Shown here: positions 1 to 5,261 of the stretch, piece by piece
How the letters are laid out: every line of letters begins with the position of its first letter
Position numbering within the stretch: position 1 is the first letter of the stretch
Assembly: GCA_030039515.1 (NCBI GenBank)
Contig: JASHVT010000024.1
Span: 1 to 6,777, forward strand
DNA: 6,777 nucleotides
Origin: Nitrososphaerales archaeon
Lineage (GTDB): Archaea > Thermoproteota > Nitrososphaeria > Nitrososphaerales > Gagatemarchaeaceae
Direction: 5' to 3'
Made by a program: the position numbers and the translations under genes
The notes under the pieces: generated by a model
Told to the model about the DNA's origin: nothing
The model's database searches: none
Seen by the model: the letters and a program-made list of their open reading frames with translations, nothing else

Positions 1-13
1 CGGGCCGAGGCCC

Positions 14-1366
14 TCAGGGCGGGATCCCCTCCATCACGGCCCTGTAGAACTGGTCGGCCGCGTCGGCAGGGATCTTCGCTCCCGCGGCCATCGCATGACC
101 CCCGCCTTCCCCTCCTGCCGATGCCGCGGCCTGCCTCATCAGCAGGCCGAGGTCGACCCTTCCCCGATAGTCGTCGCCGACCCTCGCAGAGATCTTCAGA
201 CCGGAGTCGCCGCTGACGGCGCTCCCGACGACGATGCTCTCCTTGAAGCCCCGGGAAGAGGTGAGGATGGAGATGACAGGGCCGAGAAGCTTGTCCTCCA
301 CGGCTCCTTCTCCCTTCGCCAGCACTACATTCCCACGCCGGACGAGTCTATCGGGGTCCGCGGTGATCGCTTCCAACGCCCTAGAGAGGGCAGACCTGTA
401 CTCCGCCAGAATCCTCATGGCTTCTTTGACCGCCGTCCCCCTGTCCCCCAGGCAGATGGCGACGCCCGTGCCCGTCGCGCCCATCCTGCCGCAAGAGTTG
501 AGGAGGGTGCCGAACTCCCTTGCGTCCCTAAGGGGAGTGAAGCTCTCCTCGAGCTCCAGCGTGTAGACGACCCCGACTAGGCTGGACAAGGCCTCGCTCG
601 CCTCCCCCGACCCCCCGAGTACGCCCGCTATCAGCTCGGTCAGCTTCATCTTCTCCTCCGAGGACAGCGAGGACATCGTCCTCCAAGAGCCTCCGTCCAT
701 CAGCCTGATCCCTGACTGGTGCAGGAGGGCCAGCGCGCCGTCCTTACTGCCGGACAGCCCCCTGATGTATGGCGTCGATGTCAGCGCTATGGACTCGTGA
801 ATCGGCCTCGTCTCCCTTCCGCTGAACAGCAAGTCCTTGGAGGCCGACAGGAGGCCCGCGGAGCATGCGTCGTCTGCCGCTATCCCGTTGAGCTCCGTAA
901 GCGACCTAGCCGGGCCCGCGTCCTGCCTGTCCGCGAGCGCGCCGATTACTGCGAGCGCCGAGAGGTCCACGTTCTCCGGGGAGAGAGCGACGGCGAATGC
1001 GTAGGCCATCGACGAGGAGCAGGCTTCCTTCCCTCCGTCGTAGCCGTATGCCCAGGCGTTAACCATGGAAGGGCGCCTCATGTCATCCTCCGTCGCCTCG
1101 TGATGGTCGATCACGAGATACCTGCCTCCGAGGGCAGCCTCTAGCTCGGGGATCAAGGTGGAGGCGAGGTCGGTAAAGATGTAGTGATCGAAGTTCTGAG
1201 CTGCAAGGCTCTGCACGGTCCTCGGGTCGAGCTCGGGGACGGTTCGGAGGGTGACGTTCGCGCCTCTCCGCATAAGCGCGGCGAAGACTATCGAACCGCT
1301 GCAGAGGCCGTCCGCGTCTATGTGCGTGACGACTAGAATCCTCGAGTGTGCGGTAACGAGCTTCAT
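14..1366 (-). CDS. DHH/DHHA1 phosphoesterase, archaeal RecJ-like (GAN-type) nuclease
   Basis: Predicted Mn-dependent single-strand exonuclease or oligonucleotide phosphodiesterase of the RecJ/DHH superfamily. Visible in the 450-residue product: motif I HIDADG (D17, D19), motif II FTDLAS (D66), motif III IDHHE (D87, H88, H89), motif IV ADRQD (D146), and a C-terminal DHHA1 signature GGGHAMAAG near residue 421. The full catalytic set is intact. It directly follows rps15, an order known for archaeal RecJ homologues; some of these (GAN) bind the replicative GINS complex, others act in RNA or nanoRNA turnover, and the sequence alone does not decide. The ATG at 1366 is the only standard start after the rps15 stop, but the same frame is open back to 1441, with a strong GGAGG at 1428-1432 and coding-like codons. 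The true N-terminus may therefore lie about 18 residues upstream, at an ACG at 1420. The family assignment is firm; the substrate and start are not. Confidence 0.92.
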   Translation of the reverse strand: MKLVTAHSRILVVTHIDADGLCSGSIVFAALMRRGANVTLRTVPELDPRTVQSLAAQNFDHYIFTDLASTLIPELEAALGGRYLVIDHHEATEDDMRRPSMVNAWAYGYDGGKEACSSSMAYAFAVALSPENVDLSALAVIGALADRQDAGPARSLTELNGIAADDACSAGLLSASKDLLFSGRETRPIHESIALTSTPYIRGLSGSKDGALALLHQSGIRLMDGGSWRTMSSLSSEEKMKLTELIAGVLGGSGEASEALSSLVGVVYTLELEESFTPLRDAREFGTLLNSCGRMGATGTGVAICLGDRGTAVKEAMRILAEYRSALSRALEAITADPDRLVRRGNVVLAKGEGAVEDKLLGPVISILTSSRGFKESIVVGSAVSGDSGLKISARVGDDYRGRVDLGLLMRQAAASAGGEGGGHAMAAGAKIPADAADQFYRAVMEGIPP

Positions 1367-1427
1367 CAGCCCGGGGACTGCTGACCTGTACCTTGCGGAC
1401 AGGCCTTCGAAGTCGGCCGTGGGAGGC

Positions 1428-1432
1428 CCTCC
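1428..1432 (-). promoter_or_regulatory. Shine-Dalgarno GGAGG behind the rps15 stop, far from the only standard start
   Basis: The minus strand reads TAG AAAAAA GGAGG just after the rps15 stop codon. This is a perfect anti-SD match, but the only ATG, GTG or TTG in the RecJ-like frame (ATG at 1366) lies 61 nt further on. Counting 7 nt from GGAGG lands on an in-frame ACG at 1418-1420. Either initiation uses that ACG, or the site is not the one that sets the RecJ-like start. Confidence 0.6.
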
Positions 1433-1438
1433 TTTTTT

Positions 1439-1888
1439 CTAGGCGAGCTGGGCGACCACTGCGTTGTATTTGAAGTCCTTGGGCAGAATGCCGGCGTCCT
1501 TGTAATACTTCGAAAGCCTGTAGATCTTCGCTTCGATGAGCTCCAAGGAGTGGACGTTCTTCCTGTCGCCGCCGTGGACCTGTAGGTGGCTCTGGACGCG
1601 CTTGGCCCTGTCTATCAGGTCCTGAAGGTCCTGAGGCAGCTTCGGGGCCGACTTTCCTTCCAGGAGGATCTCCATCACGGACTTGCCAGTGATGGGCTTC
1701 ACGAGTGGTACGGCGTGGTCGTCTCTCAGGACCATGCCGATCCTGCTTGGTGTCAGGCCCTCCTTCGCGAGCTTCAGGGCGGTCGATTTCACTTCCTCAG
1801 GCTTCACGTTCGTCCAGGCGGGGGGGCTTTTGCTCGTTGGCCTCGTCTGGTGGGACTTACCGTGCCTGTGAGAATGTATCCTCGCCAA
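1439..1888 (-). CDS. rps15: Small-subunit ribosomal protein S15 (archaeal uS15, S13e type)
   Basis: Component of the 30S subunit that binds the central domain of 16S rRNA. The 149-residue length is normal for the archaeal/eukaryotic form, which carries an extra N-terminal S13e-type region (about residues 1-65, beginning MARIHSHRHGKSHQ) before the S15 core (about 70-149, with the helical RNA-contact stretch HGGDRKNVHSLELIEAKIYRL). The start is TTG at 1888, chosen because the family begins with this MARIHSH-type sequence, and because GGAAG at 1896-1900 sits 7 nt upstream. A TATA-like GTTTATC lies about 40 nt upstream, so transcription probably starts in the 63-nt gap after bud32, although read-through from bud32 is also possible. 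The RecJ-like gene follows in the same frame after the TAG, so the two are almost certainly co-transcribed. Confidence 0.97.
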   Translation of the reverse strand: MARIHSHRHGKSHQTRPTSKSPPAWTNVKPEEVKSTALKLAKEGLTPSRIGMVLRDDHAVPLVKPITGKSVMEILLEGKSAPKLPQDLQDLIDRAKRVQSHLQVHGGDRKNVHSLELIEAKIYRLSKYYKDAGILPKDFKYNAVVAQLA

Positions 1889-1895
1889 TTTTCAG

Positions 1896-1900
1896 CTTCC
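1896..1900 (-). promoter_or_regulatory. Ribosome-binding site of rps15
   Basis: GGAAG on the minus strand, followed by a 7-nt spacer and the TTG at 1888. It supports the unusual TTG start, which the S15 family N-terminus also requires. Confidence 0.5.
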
Positions 1901-1923
1901 TTTGGCCGACTCCTGTGCTAAAC

Positions 1924-1931
1924 AGATAAAC
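1924..1931 (-). promoter_or_regulatory. TATA-like promoter element upstream of rps15
   Basis: The minus strand reads GTTTATCT in an otherwise GC-rich 63-nt gap between bud32 and rps15. Archaeal TATA boxes are centred about 26 nt before the transcript start, which would place initiation near 1902, just ahead of the rps15 ribosome-binding site and TTG start. The position fits; there is no direct proof. Confidence 0.45.
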
Positions 1932-1945
1932 CTTGTTGGTCCGCT

Positions 1946-1965
1946 CGCGCGTCACACTACGCGCG
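1946..1965. repeat. 7-bp perfect inverted repeat over the bud32 stop codon
   Basis: CGCGCGT (1946-1952) and ACGCGCG (1959-1965) are exact reverse complements around a 6-nt loop, CACACT. All pairs but one are G:C. The hairpin contains the bud32 TGA (1952-1954) and its last codons. No T-run follows on the minus strand, so it is not a typical intrinsic terminator; it could act in mRNA end formation or stability, or be chance in GC-rich DNA. Confidence 0.4.
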
Positions 1966-2623
1966 CATACCTTCCCCTCCGCTCGATGCTCCGGAGCTGG
2001 GCCATGACGGCCCTTGCGCACTGGGCCCCCGCCTCTGACTCGTACCCCTCGGTCAGAGCCTTCAGAGCAGCGTCAGAGCGTTCCGAGTGGGCGCCGAGGA
2101 CCGTTTCCTTGGCTAGCCGTAGGTCGACCGCCCGGTCCTCCACCCTCGTGCTGTGCGTGGACAGTCCGAAGTCCACGTAGACGACGCGCCCTTCTCTCCT
2201 GATCATGTTGGCTGTGGTGAGGTCGCCGTGTGTTATGTTCGCGGCGTGCATCCCGGCCACGTCGGCCCCGATGCGATGGAAGAGCGACCCAAGGTCGTCA
2301 GGCGAGGCCCGGCCGACGAAGTCTTTGACCCTCTGACCGGCGACCCTCTCCATCACGATGGTTGCCTCCCCAGGGTCTACGTAGTAGAGGCCCGGCACAG
2401 GGATCCCTGCCTCTCTTGCCGCGTGGATCATTTGTGCCTCGTGGACGGTCCTCTGGAGCCTGATCGCGTCGTCGAGGACGCTGAGCCTGTACTCGAGCCT
2501 TCGCCTTATCTTGAAGACGGCTTCGAGGCCCTGCCACTCGTCCGCGACTATGTCGGCTTCCGCTCCTCTCCAGAGGAGCCTGCCCGTTCCGCTATCTCCG
2601 CCAGGGGGTGTCGACAGTGTCAA
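1952..2623 (-). CDS. bud32: KEOPS-complex kinase/ATPase Bud32 (PRPK family)
   Basis: Small atypical kinase that works as an ATPase with Kae1 in making the t6A37 modification of ANN-decoding tRNAs. The 223-residue product shows the compact fold: RGAEADI glycine-rich strap near residue 19, K38 in FKIRRR, E62 in HEAQMI, catalytic loop HGDLTTANM (D134, N139), metal-binding DFG at 151-153, EDRAVDL at 162-168, and a basic C-terminal tail RRGRYA, as expected for Bud32. It follows kae1 and overlaps it by 32 nt, which indicates translational coupling; in many euryarchaea the two are one fused protein, here they are separate. The start is uncertain: TTG at 2623 gives residue 1, but GGAGG at 2625-2629 is only 1 nt from it and exactly 7 nt from an in-frame CTG at 2617. 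No ATG or GTG lies between there and the kinase strap. Confidence 0.95.
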   Translation of the reverse strand: MTLSTPPGGDSGTGRLLWRGAEADIVADEWQGLEAVFKIRRRLEYRLSVLDDAIRLQRTVHEAQMIHAAREAGIPVPGLYYVDPGEATIVMERVAGQRVKDFVGRASPDDLGSLFHRIGADVAGMHAANITHGDLTTANMIRREGRVVYVDFGLSTHSTRVEDRAVDLRLAKETVLGAHSERSDAALKALTEGYESEAGAQCARAVMAQLRSIERRGRYARVV

Positions 2624-3584
2624 GCCTCCAGGACTGGCGGACCCCAGCCTCGCTCACCGCCACACTTGCTCCGCACGCGTATGCGAGCGAGCCCGTCCAA
2701 GCTATCTGTGCACCGCAGTCGCCGCTGTATTCTGTCGGCGTCAAGAGAGCCCGCGCCGAGTGGCGCGAGGCCATCACCTCGAGCATCTGGCCCAGCCGTC
2801 TGTTCGCGGCGACGCCACCGACGACAAGGACCTCTCTCTTGCCAGTGAAGGCGAGCGCCCTGTCGCAGACTTCAGAGACCATCGCGAAGGCCGTCTCCTG
2901 AATGGAGTAGCAGACGTCACTGAACTTCCTACCGGAGTCGAGCATGCCCTTCGCCATGGTCAGGAGGCCGGAGAAGGAGACGTCGTTTCCCTTGACCGAG
3001 TAGGGAAGCCTCAGATACGTCGAGGACTCGCTCGCGGCCTTCTCTACGTTACGGCCGCACGGCGACGAGAGTCCCGCGTGTCTTCCGAACTGGTCCAGAA
3101 GCTGCCCGAGCGTCAGGTCGAGCGTCTCGCCTAGGACCCTCCACCTCGTCCCTGAGTGTGCGATGACCATGGTGTGCCCGCCTGAGACGAGGAGGACCAC
3201 CGGGTCCTCGGCCCGGGTGACGAGACAACCCAGCTCGATGTGCCCAACTGCGTGGTTGACCGGGACCAGAGGCGCCTGTAGAAGCGAGGCAAGCGTCCTC
3301 GCAGCGACCGCCCCCACGCGAAGGCATGGTCCGAGGCCCGGGCCCATCGAGTATGCGACCGCGGCGACCTCGCTCGCGTCGACCCCTGCCTCAGAGAAGG
3401 ACCGCTCCAGCACTTGTCCGGCCGCCTTCATGTGGCTCTGCGCGGCCGCGAGGGGATGAATCCCGCTCCCCTCTGGAGGGGAGTATACGTTCTTCGAGTT
3501 CGAGAGGATGTCGCCGCTGGAGGTGACGACTGACGCTGAGAAGGTGTGCGCTGTGCTCTCGATACCCACTACGTACTGCTTCAT
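2592..3584 (-). CDS. kae1: KEOPS subunit Kae1, tRNA threonylcarbamoyladenosine (t6A37) transferase
   Basis: Transfers the threonylcarbamoyl group from TC-AMP to A37 of tRNAs that read ANN codons, in a cytosolic complex with Bud32, Cgi121 and Pcc1. The 330 residues match the usual archaeal length. Visible: N-terminal ASKHA fold MKQYVVGIESTAHT, GIHP near residue 42, metal-binding H111 and H115 in NHAVGHIELG, SGGHT at 134-138, GETLD at 152-156, VKGNDVSFSG near 198, nucleotide-site GGVAANRR at 256-263, and the last metal ligand D289 in YSGDCGAQIAWTG. The start ATG at 3584 fits the family N-terminus exactly. It begins 6 nt after the stop of the unrecognised upstream gene and runs 32 nt into bud32, so all three are probably one transcript. 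No Shine-Dalgarno is evident. Neither Cgi121 nor Pcc1 is recognisable in the window. Confidence 0.97.
   Translation of the reverse strand: MKQYVVGIESTAHTFSASVVTSSGDILSNSKNVYSPPEGSGIHPLAAAQSHMKAAGQVLERSFSEAGVDASEVAAVAYSMGPGLGPCLRVGAVAARTLASLLQAPLVPVNHAVGHIELGCLVTRAEDPVVLLVSGGHTMVIAHSGTRWRVLGETLDLTLGQLLDQFGRHAGLSSPCGRNVEKAASESSTYLRLPYSVKGNDVSFSGLLTMAKGMLDSGRKFSDVCYSIQETAFAMVSEVCDRALAFTGKREVLVVGGVAANRRLGQMLEVMASRHSARALLTPTEYSGDCGAQIAWTGSLAYACGASVAVSEAGVRQSWRLDTVDTPWRR
2625..2629 (-). promoter_or_regulatory. Shine-Dalgarno GGAGG inside the kae1 3' end, for bud32
   Basis: GGAGG on the minus strand within the last kae1 codons. It is too close (1 nt) to the TTG at 2623 for normal use, and 7 nt from the CTG at 2617, so it argues for a bud32 start two codons downstream of the TTG. 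Confidence 0.45.
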
Positions 3585-3590
3585 GTGAGC

Positions 3591-4112
3591 CTACATCTTT
3601 CGCGTCTTTCTGTACATGTCTCCGAGGAGCTCGATGTAAGGCTTCAGCTCGACGAGGAAATCGTCGAACTTCCCCTTCTCGAAAGTGGTGGTGTGTTTGC
3701 CCTTGTCGAAGACTATCTTCGCGGCCAGGACCACGCCACCGCTCCTCTCGGGGTTGGGTTTGAGCTTCGGGAAGTGGATGAGCGCCCCGTAGCCTATCTT
3801 CTTGTCTCCCTTCGTGAAGACGATGTTGTAGTACATGCTCATCGTCTTTGTGAACTGCGCCAGCTGCTTCTTCCTGCTCTCGCTCCTCTTCACGTTGTCG
3901 AAGTCCGCCGCTGCCAGGGCGTCGACCATCTCCTTGGTCATCTTCATCTCCGAGACGTGGCTCGTGTACCCCGCGTACTCTATCGGCAGCTGGTAGACGC
4001 TGTTCATGACCGAGTCCCAGTCGTCAACCACCGCGTAGGTCTTGGTGTCCAGGTTCATCTCGCGCTTCAGCTCGTCCGACAGGATGTCCTCGACCGTCAG
4101 CCTCTTCGGCAC
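3591..4112 (-). CDS. Unrecognised protein, first gene of the kae1-bud32 run
   Basis: I do not recognise this family. With the GTG start at 4112 it has 173 residues, is soluble and charged, and has no transmembrane segment, signal peptide or cysteine cluster. It has an acidic N-terminal helix (VEDILSDELKRE), a mixed middle (TYAVVDDWDSVM), a basic stretch around KRSESRKKQ, a strand-rich part (KKIGYGALIHFPKLKP, GGVVLAAKIVFDKG), and a C-terminal helix ending in YRKTRKM. Codon use resembles that of its neighbours, and it sits 6 nt before kae1, so it is probably a real co-transcribed gene. Start choice: the open frame continues upstream, but beyond about 4130 it is only the antisense of the COG1325 gene. 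GTG at 4112 lies about 24 nt from an A+T element, as expected for a leaderless mRNA; TTG at 4127 and ATG at 4058 are alternatives. It does not resemble Cgi121 or Pcc1 as I know them. A role linked to tRNA modification is only a guess from position. Confidence 0.72.
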   Translation of the reverse strand: MPKRLTVEDILSDELKREMNLDTKTYAVVDDWDSVMNSVYQLPIEYAGYTSHVSEMKMTKEMVDALAAADFDNVKRSESRKKQLAQFTKTMSMYYNIVFTKGDKKIGYGALIHFPKLKPNPERSGGVVLAAKIVFDKGKHTTTFEKGKFDDFLVELKPYIELLGDMYRKTRKM

Positions 4113-4131
4113 GGACGAGTCGCGCAATGTG

Positions 4132-4143
4132 GATATAGTTATC
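4132..4143. promoter_or_regulatory. A+T-rich element between divergent genes, possible shared TATA region
   Basis: GATATAGTTATC is the only A+T-rich stretch between the two divergent starts and forms a short inverted repeat (GATA, TAGT, TATC). On the minus strand CTATAT is centred about 24 nt before the GTG at 4112; on the plus strand ATATAG is centred about 28 nt before the TTG at 4164. Both distances suit archaeal TATA boxes with leaderless or nearly leaderless transcripts. Confidence 0.45.
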
Positions 4144-4149
4144 GATTGC

Positions 4150-4156
4150 GGAGAGG
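4150..4156 (+). promoter_or_regulatory. Ribosome-binding site supporting the TTG start at 4164
   Basis: GGAGAGG, then a 7-nt spacer, then TTG at 4164. It supports the TTG over any other start for the COG1325 gene. If the transcript starts at the position the TATA-like element predicts (near 4162), this site would lie outside the mRNA, so one of the two readings is wrong or there are two transcript starts. Confidence 0.45.
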
Positions 4157-4163
4157 CTCGGAC

Positions 4164-4598
4164 TTGAAAGGAGCCATCCAGTCTGTCTCGGTCTCCTGCT
4201 TCGTCCACGCGACCGAAGATGAGAGCCTCGTCACGGCCGCGCTGGCCCGCTTGGTGCCAGAAGGGACGGTGGCGAAGAGAGAACCCCTGGAGGGACACTA
4301 TGGGAACACTATCGTCCACCTCGAGTACCACGTCACAGGGGCGCAGGCTGAGAAGGCACTCAGCGGCATGCTGGCGAAGATGCGCCGAGCCTCGAAGGAG
4401 GAGCTCCTCAGAGAGATGCCGGTCCACGTCGACGAGCACTCGTCGCTCTACCTGAGGCTCGACAAGCAGCGCCTTGTCCATGGCGAGGTGGCCACAGGAG
4501 GCGCTGACCCAGTCAGAGTGAAAGTCAAGCCGAGGATGTTCATGCTCAAGAACGGAGCTCCGATGTTCTACTCCGAACTGATCAGAGGGTGGGGATAG
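4164..4598 (+). CDS. COG1325-family RNA-binding protein, exosome/RNase P-associated
   Basis: Archaeal RNA-binding protein of the family annotated as a predicted exosome subunit with a dsRBD-like fold; members sit beside exosome and RNase P genes in many archaea, but their biochemical role is poorly defined. The 144-residue product opens KGAIQSVSVSCFVHATEDE and continues with LEGHYGNTIVHLEYHV and HVDEHSSLYLRLDKQ, which together are the family's characteristic blocks: a strand, the HATEDE turn, the glycine-asparagine loop, and the acidic DEHSSLYLR segment. A C-terminal extension (VKVKPRMFML and on to residue 144) follows the usual end of the core. The TTG start at 4164 gives the expected N-terminus and has GGAGAGG 7 nt upstream; the open frame further upstream is antisense to the gene on the other strand. 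It overlaps the next gene by 10 nt, so it heads a three-gene run. Confidence 0.85.
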   Translation: MKGAIQSVSVSCFVHATEDESLVTAALARLVPEGTVAKREPLEGHYGNTIVHLEYHVTGAQAEKALSGMLAKMRRASKEELLREMPVHVDEHSSLYLRLDKQRLVHGEVATGGADPVRVKVKPRMFMLKNGAPMFYSELIRGWG

Positions 4599-4906
4599 GT
4601 ACGTCCAAGCGGTACGTCCTCTACGTCGCAGACGGCGAGCTCTCCGAGGAGAATCTCAAGGATCTCGGCAGGATCCTCGAGTCTCGACACGGCAGTCTCA
4701 AGGTAATACCCGTGAAAGGAAATCCTGGGGCTGTGATCGTCAAGACGAACAACATCTCGTCGCCCCGCATGAGGGACGCGAGCGGGAGGATAGAGTTGGG
4801 GGGCAGGACGCTGACCGTCCGGCTGACCTCGGGGGCGATAGGTAAGCTCAAAAGGGCAGCCGACTCGGCACGGACCCTGGAGAATGGCGAAGTTCCTCAG
4901 CGATGA
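4589..4906 (+). CDS. Small Pop5/Rpp14-like protein, candidate RNase P component
   Basis: 105 residues from a GTG start that overlaps the preceding stop by 10 nt. The C-terminal half has the pattern of archaeal Pop5 (RNase P protein component 2): VIPVKGNPGAVIVKTN resembles the strand-turn-strand that precedes the central helix, and LTVRLTSGAIGKLKR resembles the ending seen in Pop5 as VRTLGVSGTIRRLRR. Archaeal Pop5 pairs with Rpp30 to activate the RNase P RNA that trims tRNA 5' ends. COG1325 genes are often next to Rpp30 and Pop5, so context supports the call. Against it: the N-terminal part is short, no GTGG-type loop is visible, the helical part between the strands is reduced, and no Rpp30 is in the window. 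It is either a divergent Pop5 or another small RNA-binding protein of the same fold. Its end overlaps the next gene by 23 nt. Confidence 0.55.
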   Translation: MGIGTSKRYVLYVADGELSEENLKDLGRILESRHGSLKVIPVKGNPGAVIVKTNNISSPRMRDASGRIELGGRTLTVRLTSGAIGKLKRAADSARTLENGEVPQR

Positions 4907-5261
4907 ATACTTCTCGCAGCTACAGTCTGCTCTCGCCTCGGACCCGAAGTGGTCGGAGATATCGAAGACGTTCAAGACGAGCGTCGGATTCAACGTGACC
5001 GACCTGGGGCAGAACTACGTCGTCGCCGTGGACAACGGGAACACGACCGTGCAGAAGGTCTCACCAGGGACCTCCGCGGAGTTCTCCTTCGATGGCCCCT
5101 ACGAGACTTGGACGAAGGTGGCCAAGAGGGAGACGGACCTGCAGTCGGCTGTGCTGAAGGGGCAGCTGAAGTTCAAAGGGTCCATCACGAAGATCCTGGT
5201 CTACAGGGACAGGCTCAACAGGCTCGCCGACGTCATGGGCGGGCTCCCGGTCGAATACTAG
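4884..5261 (+). CDS. SCP2 sterol-carrier-like lipid/acyl-CoA-binding protein
   Basis: 125 residues from ATG at 4884. The layout matches a stand-alone SCP2 domain: an N-terminal helix (SDEYFSQLQSALASDPKW), alternating strands (KTSVGFNVTDL, YVVAVDNGNTTVQK, AEFSFDGPYETWTKV), then QLKFKGSITKILVYRDRLNRLADVM, where the KFKG strand and following helix close the hydrophobic tunnel. SCP2 domains bind fatty acyl-CoA or other lipids; the natural ligand here is unknown. There is no signal peptide, so it is cytosolic. It is the last gene of a run that begins with RNA-processing genes, overlaps the Pop5-like gene by 23 nt, and faces the thiolase-DUF35 pair tail to tail. The lipid link therefore fits the opposite-strand neighbours better than its own run. 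GGAG lies only 1 nt before the ATG, too close to be a good ribosome-binding site, so translation is probably coupled to the gene before it. Confidence 0.8.
   Translation: MAKFLSDEYFSQLQSALASDPKWSEISKTFKTSVGFNVTDLGQNYVVAVDNGNTTVQKVSPGTSAEFSFDGPYETWTKVAKRETDLQSAVLKGQLKFKGSITKILVYRDRLNRLADVMGGLPVEY
5258..5261. other. Shared CTAG: both convergent genes stop here
   Basis: The palindrome CTAG gives the plus-strand SCP2 gene its TAG (5259-5261) and the minus-strand DUF35 gene its TAG (5258-5260). No bases are left for a terminator between them, so each transcript must run into the other gene or end inside it. Confidence 0.9.

Noticed and set aside
95..1144. Several plus-strand open frames opposite the RecJ-like gene
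   Set aside because: They are antisense to a gene with intact DHH motifs, are rich in Arg/Pro/Ala low-complexity sequence, and show no family features; they are by-products of high GC.
1433..1438. T-run on the plus strand between rps15 and the RecJ-like gene as a terminator
   Set aside because: The genes here are on the minus strand, where it reads AAAAAA, ahead of a ribosome-binding site; no plus-strand gene ends there.
2592..3584. kae1 and bud32 as a single fused gene broken by a frameshift
   Set aside because: Kae1 ends normally with its last family motif well before a TAG, bud32 has its own ribosome-binding site, and separate genes are normal in many archaea.
3546..4163. Plus-strand open frame continuing upstream of the COG1325 gene
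   Set aside because: This part is antisense to the unknown gene and kae1 start; the family N-terminus begins at the TTG at 4164.
4113..4481. Minus-strand open frame extending the unknown gene upstream
   Set aside because: Most of it mirrors the COG1325 gene, and the sequence turns Arg-rich and unlike the rest of the protein; a start near 4112 or 4127 is far more likely.
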